64,000 nucleotides of DNA, taken from the NCBI GenBank assembly GCA_002786025.1, contig NHNW01000057.1:186001-250000 (forward strand), written 5' to 3'. The notes under the pieces were generated by a model. The model did no database searches. It saw only the letters and a list, made by a program, of their open reading frames with translations, and was not told the origin of the DNA. Each line of letters opens with the position of its first letter. Position 1 is the stretch's first letter. Positions 32,480-43,618 of this stretch are shown piece after piece. Position numbers and translations under genes: made by a program. Source of the DNA: Zasmidium citrigriseum (lineage: Eukaryota > Ascomycota > Dothideomycetes > Mycosphaerellales > Mycosphaerellaceae).

Positions 32480-34665
32480 TCAAGCCTGAGTATCCCAACC
32501 GATCCAGTCGAACATGTTGTCGCCGAAGTCAGTCGCCCAGTTGGCCAAGTCACCCGTACCAGCACCGATGTTTCCCGTGAGTGGACGCTCAGCCATAGCT
32601 TGATTCAGGAATTTGTCCCAGTCAGTCGTATCGCTGGCGAAGGGCCATTCTTTCGTAGAGAAGCCGTTCCCCAGATCGTGGTTCAGCACTTGTTGCTCCA
32701 AAGGTTGCTCTGCCAATGATTAGCATACCCAACGCCAATGTCATGACAATTGGGATCAGCTTACCCTGAGGATACACCACAGACCGTGCTTGTTGGACAA
32801 GAACCGTAGCGATTCGTTCGAGCTTCGCAGCGAGCGAGTTTCGCGTACCCATGTTGCGAAGGTAGATGGGAAGACGCTCCATCGCGGCTAGGGATTGCTG
32901 ATGATCCTGAGGGCCGGAAGTCTTGTTCGTGATGAGCTCCCCGAACAGGACTAGGAAAGGTGTGAATGGAACGCAGATCAGCTGCCAGACGATGCCGTTG
33001 TATGGCTCTTGAGAATCAGACACCATGTTGTCCAGAAGGTAGAGCATCCTTCTGGAGATGTCGCTGCATTGCGGTCGCATGCGTGCCGAAGCTCGAGCCA
33101 GGAGAAGATGCATATGTTGGTGCTGGAAGTGAAGCATTGTCAGACCCAGTTCGATCGACGCCGTGGATTCGCTGTCAAGGAACGGGCGCTCTGCTGTGGC
33201 GGCTGCATCAAGAACCTGGGACCCACATTAGCCATGGTCTCTGTCGTCGTCAATATCACGAGCACACCGTTTTAGCCTGTTGATACCATGCTTCAAGATC
33301 CCAGCTCGTAGCGTCGATCTTGCTTTCATCAGGTACTTCCTCCTCGTAGAGACAATGCCAAATATCCCCAATGATTCGAGTCAGCAGCATCATGTGGTAG
33401 AAGAAATGCATGCCAAACGAAGATGGTGCGTCGGCACATGCTGGACTCAGATGAGGCTTCATAGGCAGCAAATCGGCCAGAGTTGGTAGTTGAAGCTCTC
33501 TTGCCATGGCTCGATGGAACGTTGGAGGCCGACCAAATACAAGAGCAAGGCCCTTGTCGAGCAGGTTCAGATGCCAGAACATTACAGTGCGGCGTTTGTA
33601 TGTTTCAGGCTTGAGACGGCGGCTGATACCCAGAGCTTGCAGCATCCTGCAAGCAGTTGTCACAAGCATCCAGCACAGTGAAGGAGTGGTGAACTCTTCC
33701 ACATGGGTGGCGAGCATGATCAATGCCTGCACGTTTGCTTCGCTGGGTTCGAGCAGAAGGCGGACGTCGTTAACCGAAAGCCAGAGGTTACACCGCAGTT
33801 TAGCTTTGATATCCTGGTTCAGAGGATCAGTTGAAGACACAATACTGAGAAGCATGCCGTAGTACATGACGAGCCAGGCTCGATCTGGTACCATGTACGG
33901 GCGGGCAGCTCGCAGATGGGCCAGGACGTCTTTCGGAGCCGGGGCAAGGAGAGGTTGGCCTCTTTCCAGAGCATAGACGAAGGCTGGACACATGATCAGT
34001 TCCATAGTGTTGAGCCAGTTGAATGCGCTCACCATCAACCCAGGACTGAGCATGCTCTTCGAACAGGAAGTATGTTTGGTGCTTGGAGGGCTGATCAAAA
34101 CCTGTGGCGTCGTACCAGACTGAGGCACAAGCTTCCGAGAGAGACGATAGAGCTCCCAATGAATGATTTTGGTTGGTGTTCAGTTCGCGTAGTCGCTCTC
34201 GGGTCGCCTCAATGTCGGTGGCGAGGCTCGATTGTGGTCCATTGACCTCACTGCCTATGGACGGCTGTGGGCGGTGGCATAGTTTGGGGACCTTCACGGC
34301 CGGCGAGCTTGCACGTTCGAACTCAGGGCCAGCCTGACTGTGATTCGAAGCGCTTGGACTGGTAGCAGAAGGCGATGGATAGCCGGTACTTCCAGCTTCC
34401 TGCTTGGGTTTCCTGGTCCGGCGAATGACGCCTGCCCTTGAGTAGCAGCAGGCGATTTGGTCGTGTTGGCAGCGCTTGCATCCTGATATCTCACGGGAGC
34501 AGGCGACCTGTCGAACAGTCAACGGCACTCTCTCCACTGCTCAAAGCGATGCACCTTGCGGCTCCGGCATTGGTCGCACTATGGGTGAAGTTTCTCGTCA
34601 GCTGACTACTCAAAAGCCGCAAAGTGAGGTAGACATACGGAATAGCGAGCGGTAGGACCCGCCAT
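32480..34665 (-). CDS. Zn2Cys6 transcription factor, six exons
   Basis: The protein has about 640 residues in exons 34639-34665, 34555-34578, 34507-34033, 33983-33268, 33215-32765 and 32709-32480. The zinc cluster is spread over exons 2 and 3 (24 nt and larger): CDQCRSRK joined to VACSREISGCKRCQHDQIAC restores exactly the C-x2-C-x6-C-x6-C-x2-C-x6-C spacing, strong support for two tiny 5' exons of 27 and 24 nt. The middle part shows the fungal TF domain (AFVYALERGQPLL..., CRMLQALGISRR, LALVFGRPPTFHR). The C-terminus is acidic and aromatic (DDNMFDWIGWD-like). The start codon is only about 115 bases from transposon copy 2, which must have displaced most of the promoter. It could be a local regulator of the neighbouring biosynthetic genes. 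Confidence 0.85.
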
Positions 34666-34774
34666 GGGCAAATGTGTGGTTGCTGGCTGCATGGCGGGTG
34701 GGATGTGAAGGGGAGTATATGGACGGGAGCGGTGGAGGTTAACGGAAGATGCAGGAGCTTAGGGGAGGGCTTGG

Positions 34775-34779
34775 TCTAT
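34775..34779 (+). repeat. Target-site duplication TCTAT of copy 2 (left)
   Basis: TCTAT here and at 40650-40654 brackets copy 2. It differs from the TAAAG of copy 1, showing independent insertions. Confidence 0.75.
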
Positions 34780-34782
34780 GAC

Positions 34783-34814
34783 GGAGCTCCGGATCTACCA
34801 GCGGTCAAAACTTA
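34783..34814 (+). repeat. Left terminal inverted repeat of copy 2
   Basis: It starts GGAGCTCCGGATCTACCAG and matches the left end of copy 1 except for a few transitions. Confidence 0.9.
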
Positions 34815-36480
34815 GCTCGCAATCACTTGATTCATTGATTATTTGCGAACGACACCACGAACAGCCTCCGAACAGTCTCTTAATTAGTAGTATCCATCTC
34901 GTTAGGCTCCTTATTCCACTTCGAGCCTATCTAACGCTTTACTTTCTTCTTTATAGCGTTAAAAGCGCTAATCTGCTTCCTTAAATTGCTATCTACCTTG
35001 CTCAACTTGCTCTCCAATGCCTTATACTTGCTCTCCAATGCCTTATACTTGCTCTCTACTACGCCTAACTTAGCCTATAGCTTATCTACCTTCTTCTCGA
35101 GGTCGGTAACTCGTTATTCGTTAGGAATTACTAGTAGTAGAGGTAGTAGTAGTAGTAGTAGGTACTCGAGACGAGAGTATACCGACTTGCCTTTAACACG
35201 GTAGAAGGCACACGCCTCGTTAGTGCTAGCCTTAATAGCGTATATATTGCCGAGGGTTCCTAGCCTTATATACCTAGATTTTGTTAGCGAATAGCCTACG
35301 AACATAGCCGCGAATAGGGTAAACTTACTAGTAATAGGCTATAGCGCAAATAACACCCTTATTAGTCTCTATCGCCCTTCTAGCGTAGTTATGCTTACGT
35401 AGCTACTAAGAGGTATTCTTGCTTTTACGGGCGTCGGCGCTATCGTAGTCGTTACACTATTTATCCTATTAAGCTTAAGTAACCGAATAGAACTAACTAG
35501 TAGTCTACGGACGGCGGAAGGCGGCGGAGAGGGCGGTAGTAGCTATAGAGAGGAGGAATAGCTTGTCGGATAGTTTAAGGAAGAAGAAGTTTAAGAAGGA
35601 AGAGGGCGAAGATATAGGCGCGCAGGCGACAATAGGCTTCTAACAATAGTATCTAATAGTAGCGAGTAAAGGATTAAATAAAGATTCGACAATAGTAACG
35701 ACAATAGCAGATTCGATAATAGTAACGACAATTAGATCCGAACAAGGTAGCGAACAATAGCGAACAGAGCAGTAAATAGTATAGTAGCTAAAGATAAGGT
35801 AACGTCTAAGCAGCTTGTTAACGTTAAAGCTTATAAAGCTTTAGGATTAAAATTTCCCCTCGACGGCGACAGTAAGGTTAAATATTAACCAATTTTTATA
35901 AAAAGTAGATAATATTGCTCGTATATACCGTCTTACGGAGCTCCTTAAGTATTATTATATTCCGTCCATGTAATGTTATAATATTCCACCGCAAAGTTAA
36001 TAATTAAGCTCGGCTTCCCTAGCCTTTAACTAGGCGGCGAGATTATCTATAGTATAGCCGGCAATAGTAGCAGCAAGTGCGAATAGTACGGCGAACACAC
36101 TACGAGTAGTATCTTCTAGCTTAGGTAGGGCACTAAGAAGCAGATCGAGCGGTAGAAGTAGAAAGCGGCGTAATAAAGTTAGAGTCCGAATAGTACCGCG
36201 AATGTATAACGAACAGACTCGCTACAATTATGCCCCTAATTATTCTTCAAATAGAGGCTTACTAGCCCGTTCGCGCAGCTGTTCGTTAACTAGATTCGGC
36301 CGCTAGTTTTAAGTTACTAATAGCTTCTCGGTCTCTTATAGGCTATCCTCGCCGTATATAAGGAAGTAATCCCTAATTGTATTACGTAGCTTACGATAGA
36401 CCTGCGGGTAGACTCTCTCGTTATTCGCATCTAGTACAGAGCTAGGTACAGGTATACCGGCGTTAGTATCTATACTAGTA

Positions 36481-37141
36481 GTAAGGAGCTGCTAGATCTA
36501 GGGTAGACAGGCTTAATAGTATTAAGTAAGAGTCTCTTATAGTAGGTACTCCTTAAGGTCGAAGTCCTTATAGTTACGCCGCATTAGCGTAATAAGCTTA
36601 GGCGGGTAAGTAATTCCCCTCTTCTAGAAGCTAGCGGTCTCCAGATAGTAATAAAGTATAAAAGGAATACTACCGACAGTATAAGGCCTATTCCTCTACT
36701 TACGGATACGATAGGCGTTCTAGGTGTCGACGAAGTCTACGATCTCCTTCCTTAAGATTAGTATATAGATAAAGACTAAAGCAATCCGATTACTCTTCCT
36801 ACTATACGTTAGCGGGGTGTTCGTATAGTCGTTTAGTCTGCAAGTGTAGTACTAGTATATACCTTCCCTTTATATAATCTCTATACTTACTAAGCTCCTC
36901 GAAGTACTAGCGCTAGCTACTAGTGTAGGTAAACAGCTGCTTCTACTAGGTCTCGATTCGTTGATTCATCTTGCTCGTACTATAACGAAAGCAGTTATCC
37001 TAGGTTAGTAGCTTTAAGAGTCTATTAGCGGTACGTTCGTGTAGCTATTCGTAATCGGTATACCTCTAGGCCGGTATAGAGCTACCTACGCAATATTAAG
37101 TAGGCATCTACTACGTAGCGAGTCTCTTTGCCGCGGTCGGT
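36481..37141 (-). pseudogene. Integrase-core relic in transposon copy 2
   Basis: Same damaged integrase frame as in copy 1, shifted by 32041 bases, with the TDYE, RIET-stop-stop and RIRK-QRNRP blocks. The stops are again TAG/TAA. Confidence 0.6.
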
Positions 37142-38761
37142 CTAAACAATATGTAGGCTTTAAGAGTCTGTTAGTAGTCGTTCGTAGCTTGTTCGTAGTA
37201 TTAATCGCACTTATATTACTCTACTAATAGTAGCATTTTCCGTATATTAGGCCTAAACGGACATCTGAAAGCGGCCTAACACCCTAACGTACACCTATAA
37301 AATGAACCTTAAAAAGACGTCGATATAGGTATACACCTAGATACCCTAATGCTCTATTTTGTAATAGGTATCTATAGAGTAGGTATACCCTAGTTTATTT
37401 ACTCGTACCCCCCCTAGTAGGTAGTGTTGTTACTACCGTAATACTCTTATATTAACTGTATCTTTATTTAACTCTATAAGTACCTCGTACAGCCGGTTAC
37501 GGCTATAGAAATTAAACTACTTCCGTATGTTAACATATAGCATTCTATAGCTATAATATGTTATACGGCTACTATCTAACTCCTCTCGTAGTACCTTAAG
37601 GATATACTACTTAGCCTACTCTCGTTTGTAGGTATCTATCCTCTTCCGAAGACCTATTGCCTTCCGAATAATAGTAATCCGCCGAGGACTAATATTATAC
37701 CTATCTAGGTTTAATATAGCGGTAGTCTCGTTATCCGTAAGACGGAGGAAGTAGAAGGTATAAGTAACCCTCTAGCGTAGAACTATTGTATCCTTCGTAG
37801 GTAGTCGTACCGTCCGCTATAGTAGAGACTAGTCCTTAATACGACGGCGTAGAGTACTTTTACTAACGACAAGTCTATAGCCGTCGGCGAGTATACGGAG
37901 GATATTAGCCTACTTAGCTCTACTATACACGAGGATCTCGACAAGGCCGCGATATTCATCTAGTAGCGACGGTAGACGTCTAGTCGTTTAGGTAGATATC
38001 GTTACTATCGGCGAATAGAGCGGCGAACGTAACGACGAATAGGGCGGACGGTAGGCGGCGGACGGTAGGCGGTAGATAGTAGTAGGCAGTCGACGACGAC
38101 TAATAAAGGGCAGTGTAGAGGCACCTTATTAGCATTCGACGCAAGTAGCTACGGGTTAGTCGCGGCTTATTCGCGGCGTTATTCGAGTACGGTCGATTTT
38201 AGGGGTTACGACTATCTTACCGATATTGTTACGACTAATACCGCGAACAAGCCGCGAGCACTATATCTCTAGTTAGCTAGACTTAGCCGGTATCTCTATC
38301 GTATATCGTAAACTAAGACAGTAGCAGCTACTACTTAACGCTACTTTTAAACTATCTACTATAGTCTATCGAATTATACTAGTTTCGAACACTAGCGCGA
38401 ACGCTAGACGAATACTACCCTACTAATTGGAGCGGCCTTCGTACGGGGTGATAAAAATACTATAGGCCTAGTAATAGCGATAGCTCTATTAGCCTTATAC
38501 ACTCTAGAGGTAGGAAACGCCCTTCTATACGGGTAGTAGTATCTATTCCTACTATATAGCGAGATTCTAAGCACACGAACAACTGCACGAGTACGCTACG
38601 AATACGCTATTGTTAATATGTCTAACAACACCTAGTTAGAGTTCTGCCTAAAGAAGGGTTTCAATTATATTATAATACTTGCCTCGTATGTATTCTATAG
38701 CGAGTACGGTAGCCGTAACCCTAACCCTCCTTAGTAACTATTTATACGTAAGTCTTCGGCT

Positions 38762-40114
38762 ATGCCGTCGCGAAATAGGTAACCGAACGCTGCCGCGAAC
38801 GCTACTACGAACGCTACTACTACTCCTACTAGCCTACGTGGATTTATGCTATTTAATCCCTCGGCCGGGCTAGATTTCTCTACGAACGACACTACGAACG
38901 ACGACCCGAACGACTTCTCTTCGATTGTAAATAAGGTAGAGATCTATCGCTAGGGGCCTATCTATAGAGCCTATTCTACAGGATCTAGACGCCTCTCGTT
39001 ACGCTAGCTACTAGCTACAAAGTCTATAAATTTACCGAGAAGTAAGAAGGTTACTACGCCTATTACCCTAATAGTCTAATGCGAGATTAGGGTCTATAGC
39101 TAATATATAAAGGTAGAGCGCAATAGGTAGCGAGAATATTAAGAGCCTTAGGTCCTTGTACTAGCTACGAACGATAGTTAGCCTAAGTAGAAGTTTAAGG
39201 ACCGTAATAAGAGTCTTTTAGAGTTCTTAATTAAGCGCCTACTAAATAGGTTTAATCTAAAGGTTGCTACTCTAGACTACTACGATTACATGTTAATTAC
39301 TAGATACGCTAACAACTTCTATAAGAGTAAAGTGTACGATCTAATCCTTATTAGTCTAAAGGCTACCGACGAACCCTTATTAGCTAATAAGCTTATTCCG
39401 TTTAACAAGGTTACGATTAAGGGGCAGGCTCCTCGCTACTAGTTCGTAATTACTATCTTTTAGATAAACGCTAGGTCTAGAACCAACGAGAGAAAATATA
39501 TATTAGTACCGTTAACAGTAATACTAGCGGTAACGAGGAAGCGGCCTACGCCGAGCAATAATAATCTCTTTATAGCGAACGACGATACGAACGACGGGGC
39601 GAACGATATCGCGAGTTCCCCTACGATTATTAAGTAAGAGCCGTCGACTGTTATACTGCTAAAGGAGCGGCTAATTAAGGCTAGCTCGTAGCTAGTCCGT
39701 ATTATCGATCTAAATTAGCCTCTAAGGATATTTAGTATTAAACTAGAGGTACCGAATAATAGCACGAACGCGGGTACGAACACACCGTCTAGCTTAGTTG
39801 TATAGAGTATAGAGCCGCCTAATAATATATCGTAAGCTACGAACACCCTAACGAGGTAGCGAACGTAGTAGTTACTTAATCGAGAAGCGGAGGTAGAGGT
39901 AGATAAGGCGGTGGCGGCGGCGGCGAGAGCACTTATAAGGAAGAGGAAGATATCTAAGAAGGCTACGAAGGAGGTTACGAACGACCCTACGACTAAGCTA
40001 CGAACGTAGGGGATAAGGACGCGTAGGCAGAATAGCAAGTTTATCTCTAAGAAGTAGAAATATCCGTAGTAGTGTTCGTAGATATGTTCGTAGAAGCGTT
40101 CGTACCCTATTTAA
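38762..40114 (+). pseudogene. Second transposon gene relic in copy 2
   Basis: Collinear with the 6721-8073 relic. It begins ATGCCGTCGCGAAA and carries only RIP-type TAG/TAA interruptions, some at positions that differ from copy 1 (for example a CAG in copy 1 that is TAG here). Confidence 0.5.
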
Positions 40115-40614
40115 ACTTCTCTCTTTACTTTAATCTTTATAGCCCTATCGATACTACTAGCGATACTACTAGCGATACTAGTAGCGGCGGCGGCGGCGGC
40201 GGCGGTAGTAATATATAGACGTCGGCGGTAGTAGATCTTAATAGCGGAGGTAGTACCGGAGGGGGTAGTAGATCGACGGCGGAGGTATTTCCTACGTCTA
40301 TTCGTAGGTCGTTCGTAGTACTATTCGTATACGCCTTTCTTTATATTTAGACGTATATAGTCTTACCTGTTCGCGGCCAATTCGCTAGTATATTCGCATG
40401 TTATTCGTTATATAAGCTTATAGACAAGCTAGCGAGATAAGGTTTTTTAGGACTCTAATGTCTAATCGCGGGCCGTTCGTAGAGATATTCGCACACGACG
40501 ATCCCTAGGTAATAGGGTAAAGAATATATAGAAGGAAATACTATATATATTAAGCGTTATGCGAATAGAGGCGCGAACACACCACGATTAGACGCTGTTG
40601 AAGGTTTCGAAGTT

Positions 40615-40646
40615 TGAGTTTTGACCGCTCGTACATCTGGAGCTCC
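40615..40646 (-). repeat. Right terminal inverted repeat of copy 2
   Basis: Identical in this stretch to the right end of copy 1, read on the minus strand as GGAGCTCCAGATGTACG. Confidence 0.9.
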
Positions 40647-40808
40647 TTATCTATATATAGCGGGTCGCCGCCGGAGATACAATGTTCCGCGATGTAAACA
40701 ACGACGTCTTGTCGACGCGTTCTCTTCCCCCGTGCCATCTCCAATCCATCTGATTTGCCCCAACGCCATCATCGACATCAAACAACGCACCCGAGCCCAG
40801 ACAAACTC

Positions 40809-43318
40809 TCACGATGCGTCGGGAAATTTGGCCCACAGAGGCTCATATCCGGCGCCCCAAATCCACTTGTCGTCGACGGGTATGTCCAGCGTCGTGTCGT
40901 AGGACATCTGCGCGACCTTGAGCCACATGTCGCCGTGCACAGGGAACGATGAGCCACCCTCGGCCTGTTCGAATGGTCGAGCCGCATCCTCCCCGTTCTT
41001 CAATGCCCGCACGATTTTGGCGACGTGTCCATCGTCGTGCGCATCATTGGTGGCCTTGTACAGGCTGCGCCAGTCCATGCCTCTGCTCAGCGTGGGCTCG
41101 TAGTCGACGATGTCTTGAGTCCTCAGTTCAGCAGCAGAGCTGGCAGCGTACCACACGAGATCGAGTCGGCCCTTCCACTCCACAAGCCGGGCCTTGTCCG
41201 CGCGACTGATCCACGGCTGCTGGGCAAGCACCGTCAAGAACAGCGACGACGTCGTGTTGTGCATGTGGAAGAAGTCGACCTTGCGTGCCTTACCTGGCTT
41301 CTGCGCGGCCCCAGCACTGAAGGCGGCACAGCTGATCATCTCGGCAACTCCACGCTCGACATTCTCGGGCGATACCTGGAACTGCGATGCAACGAGGACC
41401 ATCTGGTCGAATGCACGGCCCATCACCCCGTCGCGGACACGCACAGGGCCATCTTGCATGCGAGCAGCGTTCTTCAGCTTGTTGTTGTTTCGGACGTCAT
41501 TGTAGACCTCGACAAGCGGCTTCGCTGGCACCGAACCGGAGTGGGCGAACTGCTCACTGCACTGGAAGAAACCTTCGATGTTGGCGGCATCATGCGAGGC
41601 TGCCTGTGCCAGACCTTCAGCGACCACACTCGGCAGTGCAAACTCGATACCGAAGCCAAGGTGGATGATAGGGTGGTATGCTCCTTCGAAAAGCTGCGCG
41701 AGCATCGTCTCTGCCAGTGGGGTGTGACTGAAGCAGTACTCATGCACCACAGCCTGCCATCCTTTGGCCTCGATTTCCCTCTCGAAGAAGCAGAGGAAGT
41801 TGTGGTACTCGGGCAGCTTGCGCATTCTTGCCCGGAACTTGTCTGGGTTGCTCAACTCTGCGACGACGCTGAGGTCGAGGGGAGGAATCTCCCGCTGGAT
41901 GGCAATTCCGTCATCATATGCCCTCTGCAATTCCTTCGGACCACCGCCCAGTGCAAGAACGCTAAGTACTGAGTGTGGGATATGATTGTGGCCTCCAACG
42001 TCCCGCCAGAACATGTGGTAGTCGTCGTGGTTCTTTTGCAACAGTTGGTTCGCCGCCTCGATCGTTCCCTCTGGGCACTCGTCAATCCGAGCGATACCCA
42101 TATGGTCGGCCGACAGCTGGACTTTCGAGGCTGCAACATCTTGAGGATACTCCCACTGCACTCCGTCCATTCCGTTGGGGCCGCCCGAGACAGCTTGCTT
42201 CTTGCTCGTGGCCAGGATCAACACCACGGGGAAAGTGACCTTCATCGTTGACTTTCCACCACCCATAGCCTCTCGCAGCTCCTCCATCATGGCATCAATC
42301 TCGACAGTCCGATCTCCAGCCTTGGCTTGCCAGTTCGGAAAGACCGAGGCGAGATAGTCAGCGATCTGGTCGGCGTCCCATTCCTTGGCCCAGTAGTTGT
42401 CGTCGGCGGTGCTTTCAGGGCACAGCTCACCTGGTTCACGACGATCGACAGGTCCAAACTCGAAGTCGAAGCCCTCCTTGCTGCAGAACAGCAATGGGCG
42501 ATGGCAATTCCACTTCAGCCGCTGCACATTTTCCCAGGAGTGCGATGGCAGGGCCAGGTTGTCCATCTCGCTGATCAGACTCTCGGTTCCGCGTCTGTGA
42601 AATGGCTCGCCGGCCGTCCCGATGAAGGGGCCGAGATACGAACATATCCTCGTGGCGGCCTTGTCGTAGATGGCATCACAAGCGGCAGCGTTGCCTCGAC
42701 CAGACCCGGACCCCTCGACGAAGATTGGTCGTCCATAGAAGTAGATTGCCAGAGTTCCGCCGGGTCGGAGCAGAGTGTGAAAAGACTCGAGCGACGCCTG
42801 AGGGTCGAGAAGAGGCATACACTCACTCACAACAACAGTGTCGGTGTTGCCGCGTCCAATATGCTCCGGAAGCAAAGCAGGATTCGCCACGTTCTCAGCC
42901 GGCGACTTCACGAACGTCATTCGCGACTTCGCAGACTCGGGAAGCAATGCTGGTACTGCTGCGAGAGCCTTCTCGTTGATGTCGGACCCCACTACGTGCT
43001 GGTAGTATGGTAGAAGGCGTTGGGCGATGTTCCCTGGTCCGGTGCCGACATCGTGTGCCACATTCGATCTTGGATCGCCGTGAGAGGTGTGGTAGGCCTT
43101 GATCAGCTCGAAGAAAGACTCATCAGGCGATGGCCGGCCGGCGATGTATGATTTCCAGAAGCCGACATCTGTGCTCAATGCCCCTGTCGTGAATGGCGAT
43201 TCCTGGAAATGTCAGCTGAAGCGACGACGGAGCAGATAGCGCTTTCTTCTGTTCGTACCTTCTTGCTCGTCACATCGGTGATGTGTTGGGGCGTGCTCTC
43301 TACCGCTGAGGGAGACAT
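40809..43318 (-). CDS. SAM methyltransferase fused to questin oxidase-like domain
   Basis: The protein has about 817 residues in two exons, 43259-43318 (MSPSAVESTPQHITDVTSKK) and 40809-43202, with a GTACG donor and CCAG acceptor. Residues about 30-340 are a class I methyltransferase: motif I HDVGTGPGNIAQ, then VVGSDINEKA and TVVVSECMPLLD, with the end near KVTFPVVLILATS. Residues about 390-810 match the questin oxidase/AflY family (DUF4243): HNHIPHSVLSVLALGG, YHNFLCFFEREI, FSHTPLAETMLAQLFEGAYHPIIHLGFGIEF and VDFFHMHNTTSSLF. Questin oxidases cleave the anthraquinone ring. The methyltransferase supplies questin-type O-methylation in related pathways as a separate enzyme, so a fusion would couple the two steps; this is inference. 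One continuous ORF spans both domains. Confidence 0.85.
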
Positions 43319-43618
43319 TGTGGCGAGAGTAATCTTTCACAAAGCTGACTTACAACGAGGCAGTGGAGTGGAGTGGTTTTGGTCATGCTGCGTCAGTCCT
43401 CGATATATACAGTCAACTGGCGAAGCCGAAGCGATAGTCGGTATACGATTCCATCCAGTCAGGCCCGCTGGATCCAAGGATATACAGGACAAGGCTGAAC
43501 GCCCCGGGCCCGATAGGCTTCGGGCACTGAGCTACTCTTGAACCTTTTAATATGCCGAAAGATAGGCACGAGCTCACTACCGAAAAAAGATGATGCACGA
43601 CGGGCTAAGCATTAAACT
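43319..43618. other. Intergenic, promoter of fusion gene
   Basis: About 300 bases between the fusion gene start and the stop of the AMP ligase. Contains the AflR-type site listed separately. Confidence 0.5.
43438..43448 (+). promoter_or_regulatory. AflR-consensus site TCGGTATACGA
   Basis: This matches the TCG-N5-CGA consensus known for AflR and lies about 120 bases upstream of the start of the fusion gene. An AflR-like protein is encoded at the right end of the window. The site is short and could occur by chance. Confidence 0.4.

Larger units (their letters stand above)
34780..40649. mobile_element. RIP-damaged TIR DNA transposon, copy 2
   Basis: The 5870-bp copy has the same length and orientation as copy 1 and is collinear throughout (offset 32041). 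Left TIR is at 34783-34814, right TIR at 40615-40646. Nearly all differences from copy 1 are transitions in CpA/TpG context, such as CA versus TA or TG versus TA, so both copies were attacked separately by RIP. It holds the same three relics: the coiled-coil end near 34835-35105 (minus), the integrase core near 36481-37141 (minus), and the second gene relic from 38762 (plus). It lies between the promoter of a Zn2Cys6 gene and the 3' end of the methyltransferase-questin oxidase gene. Confidence 0.9.
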
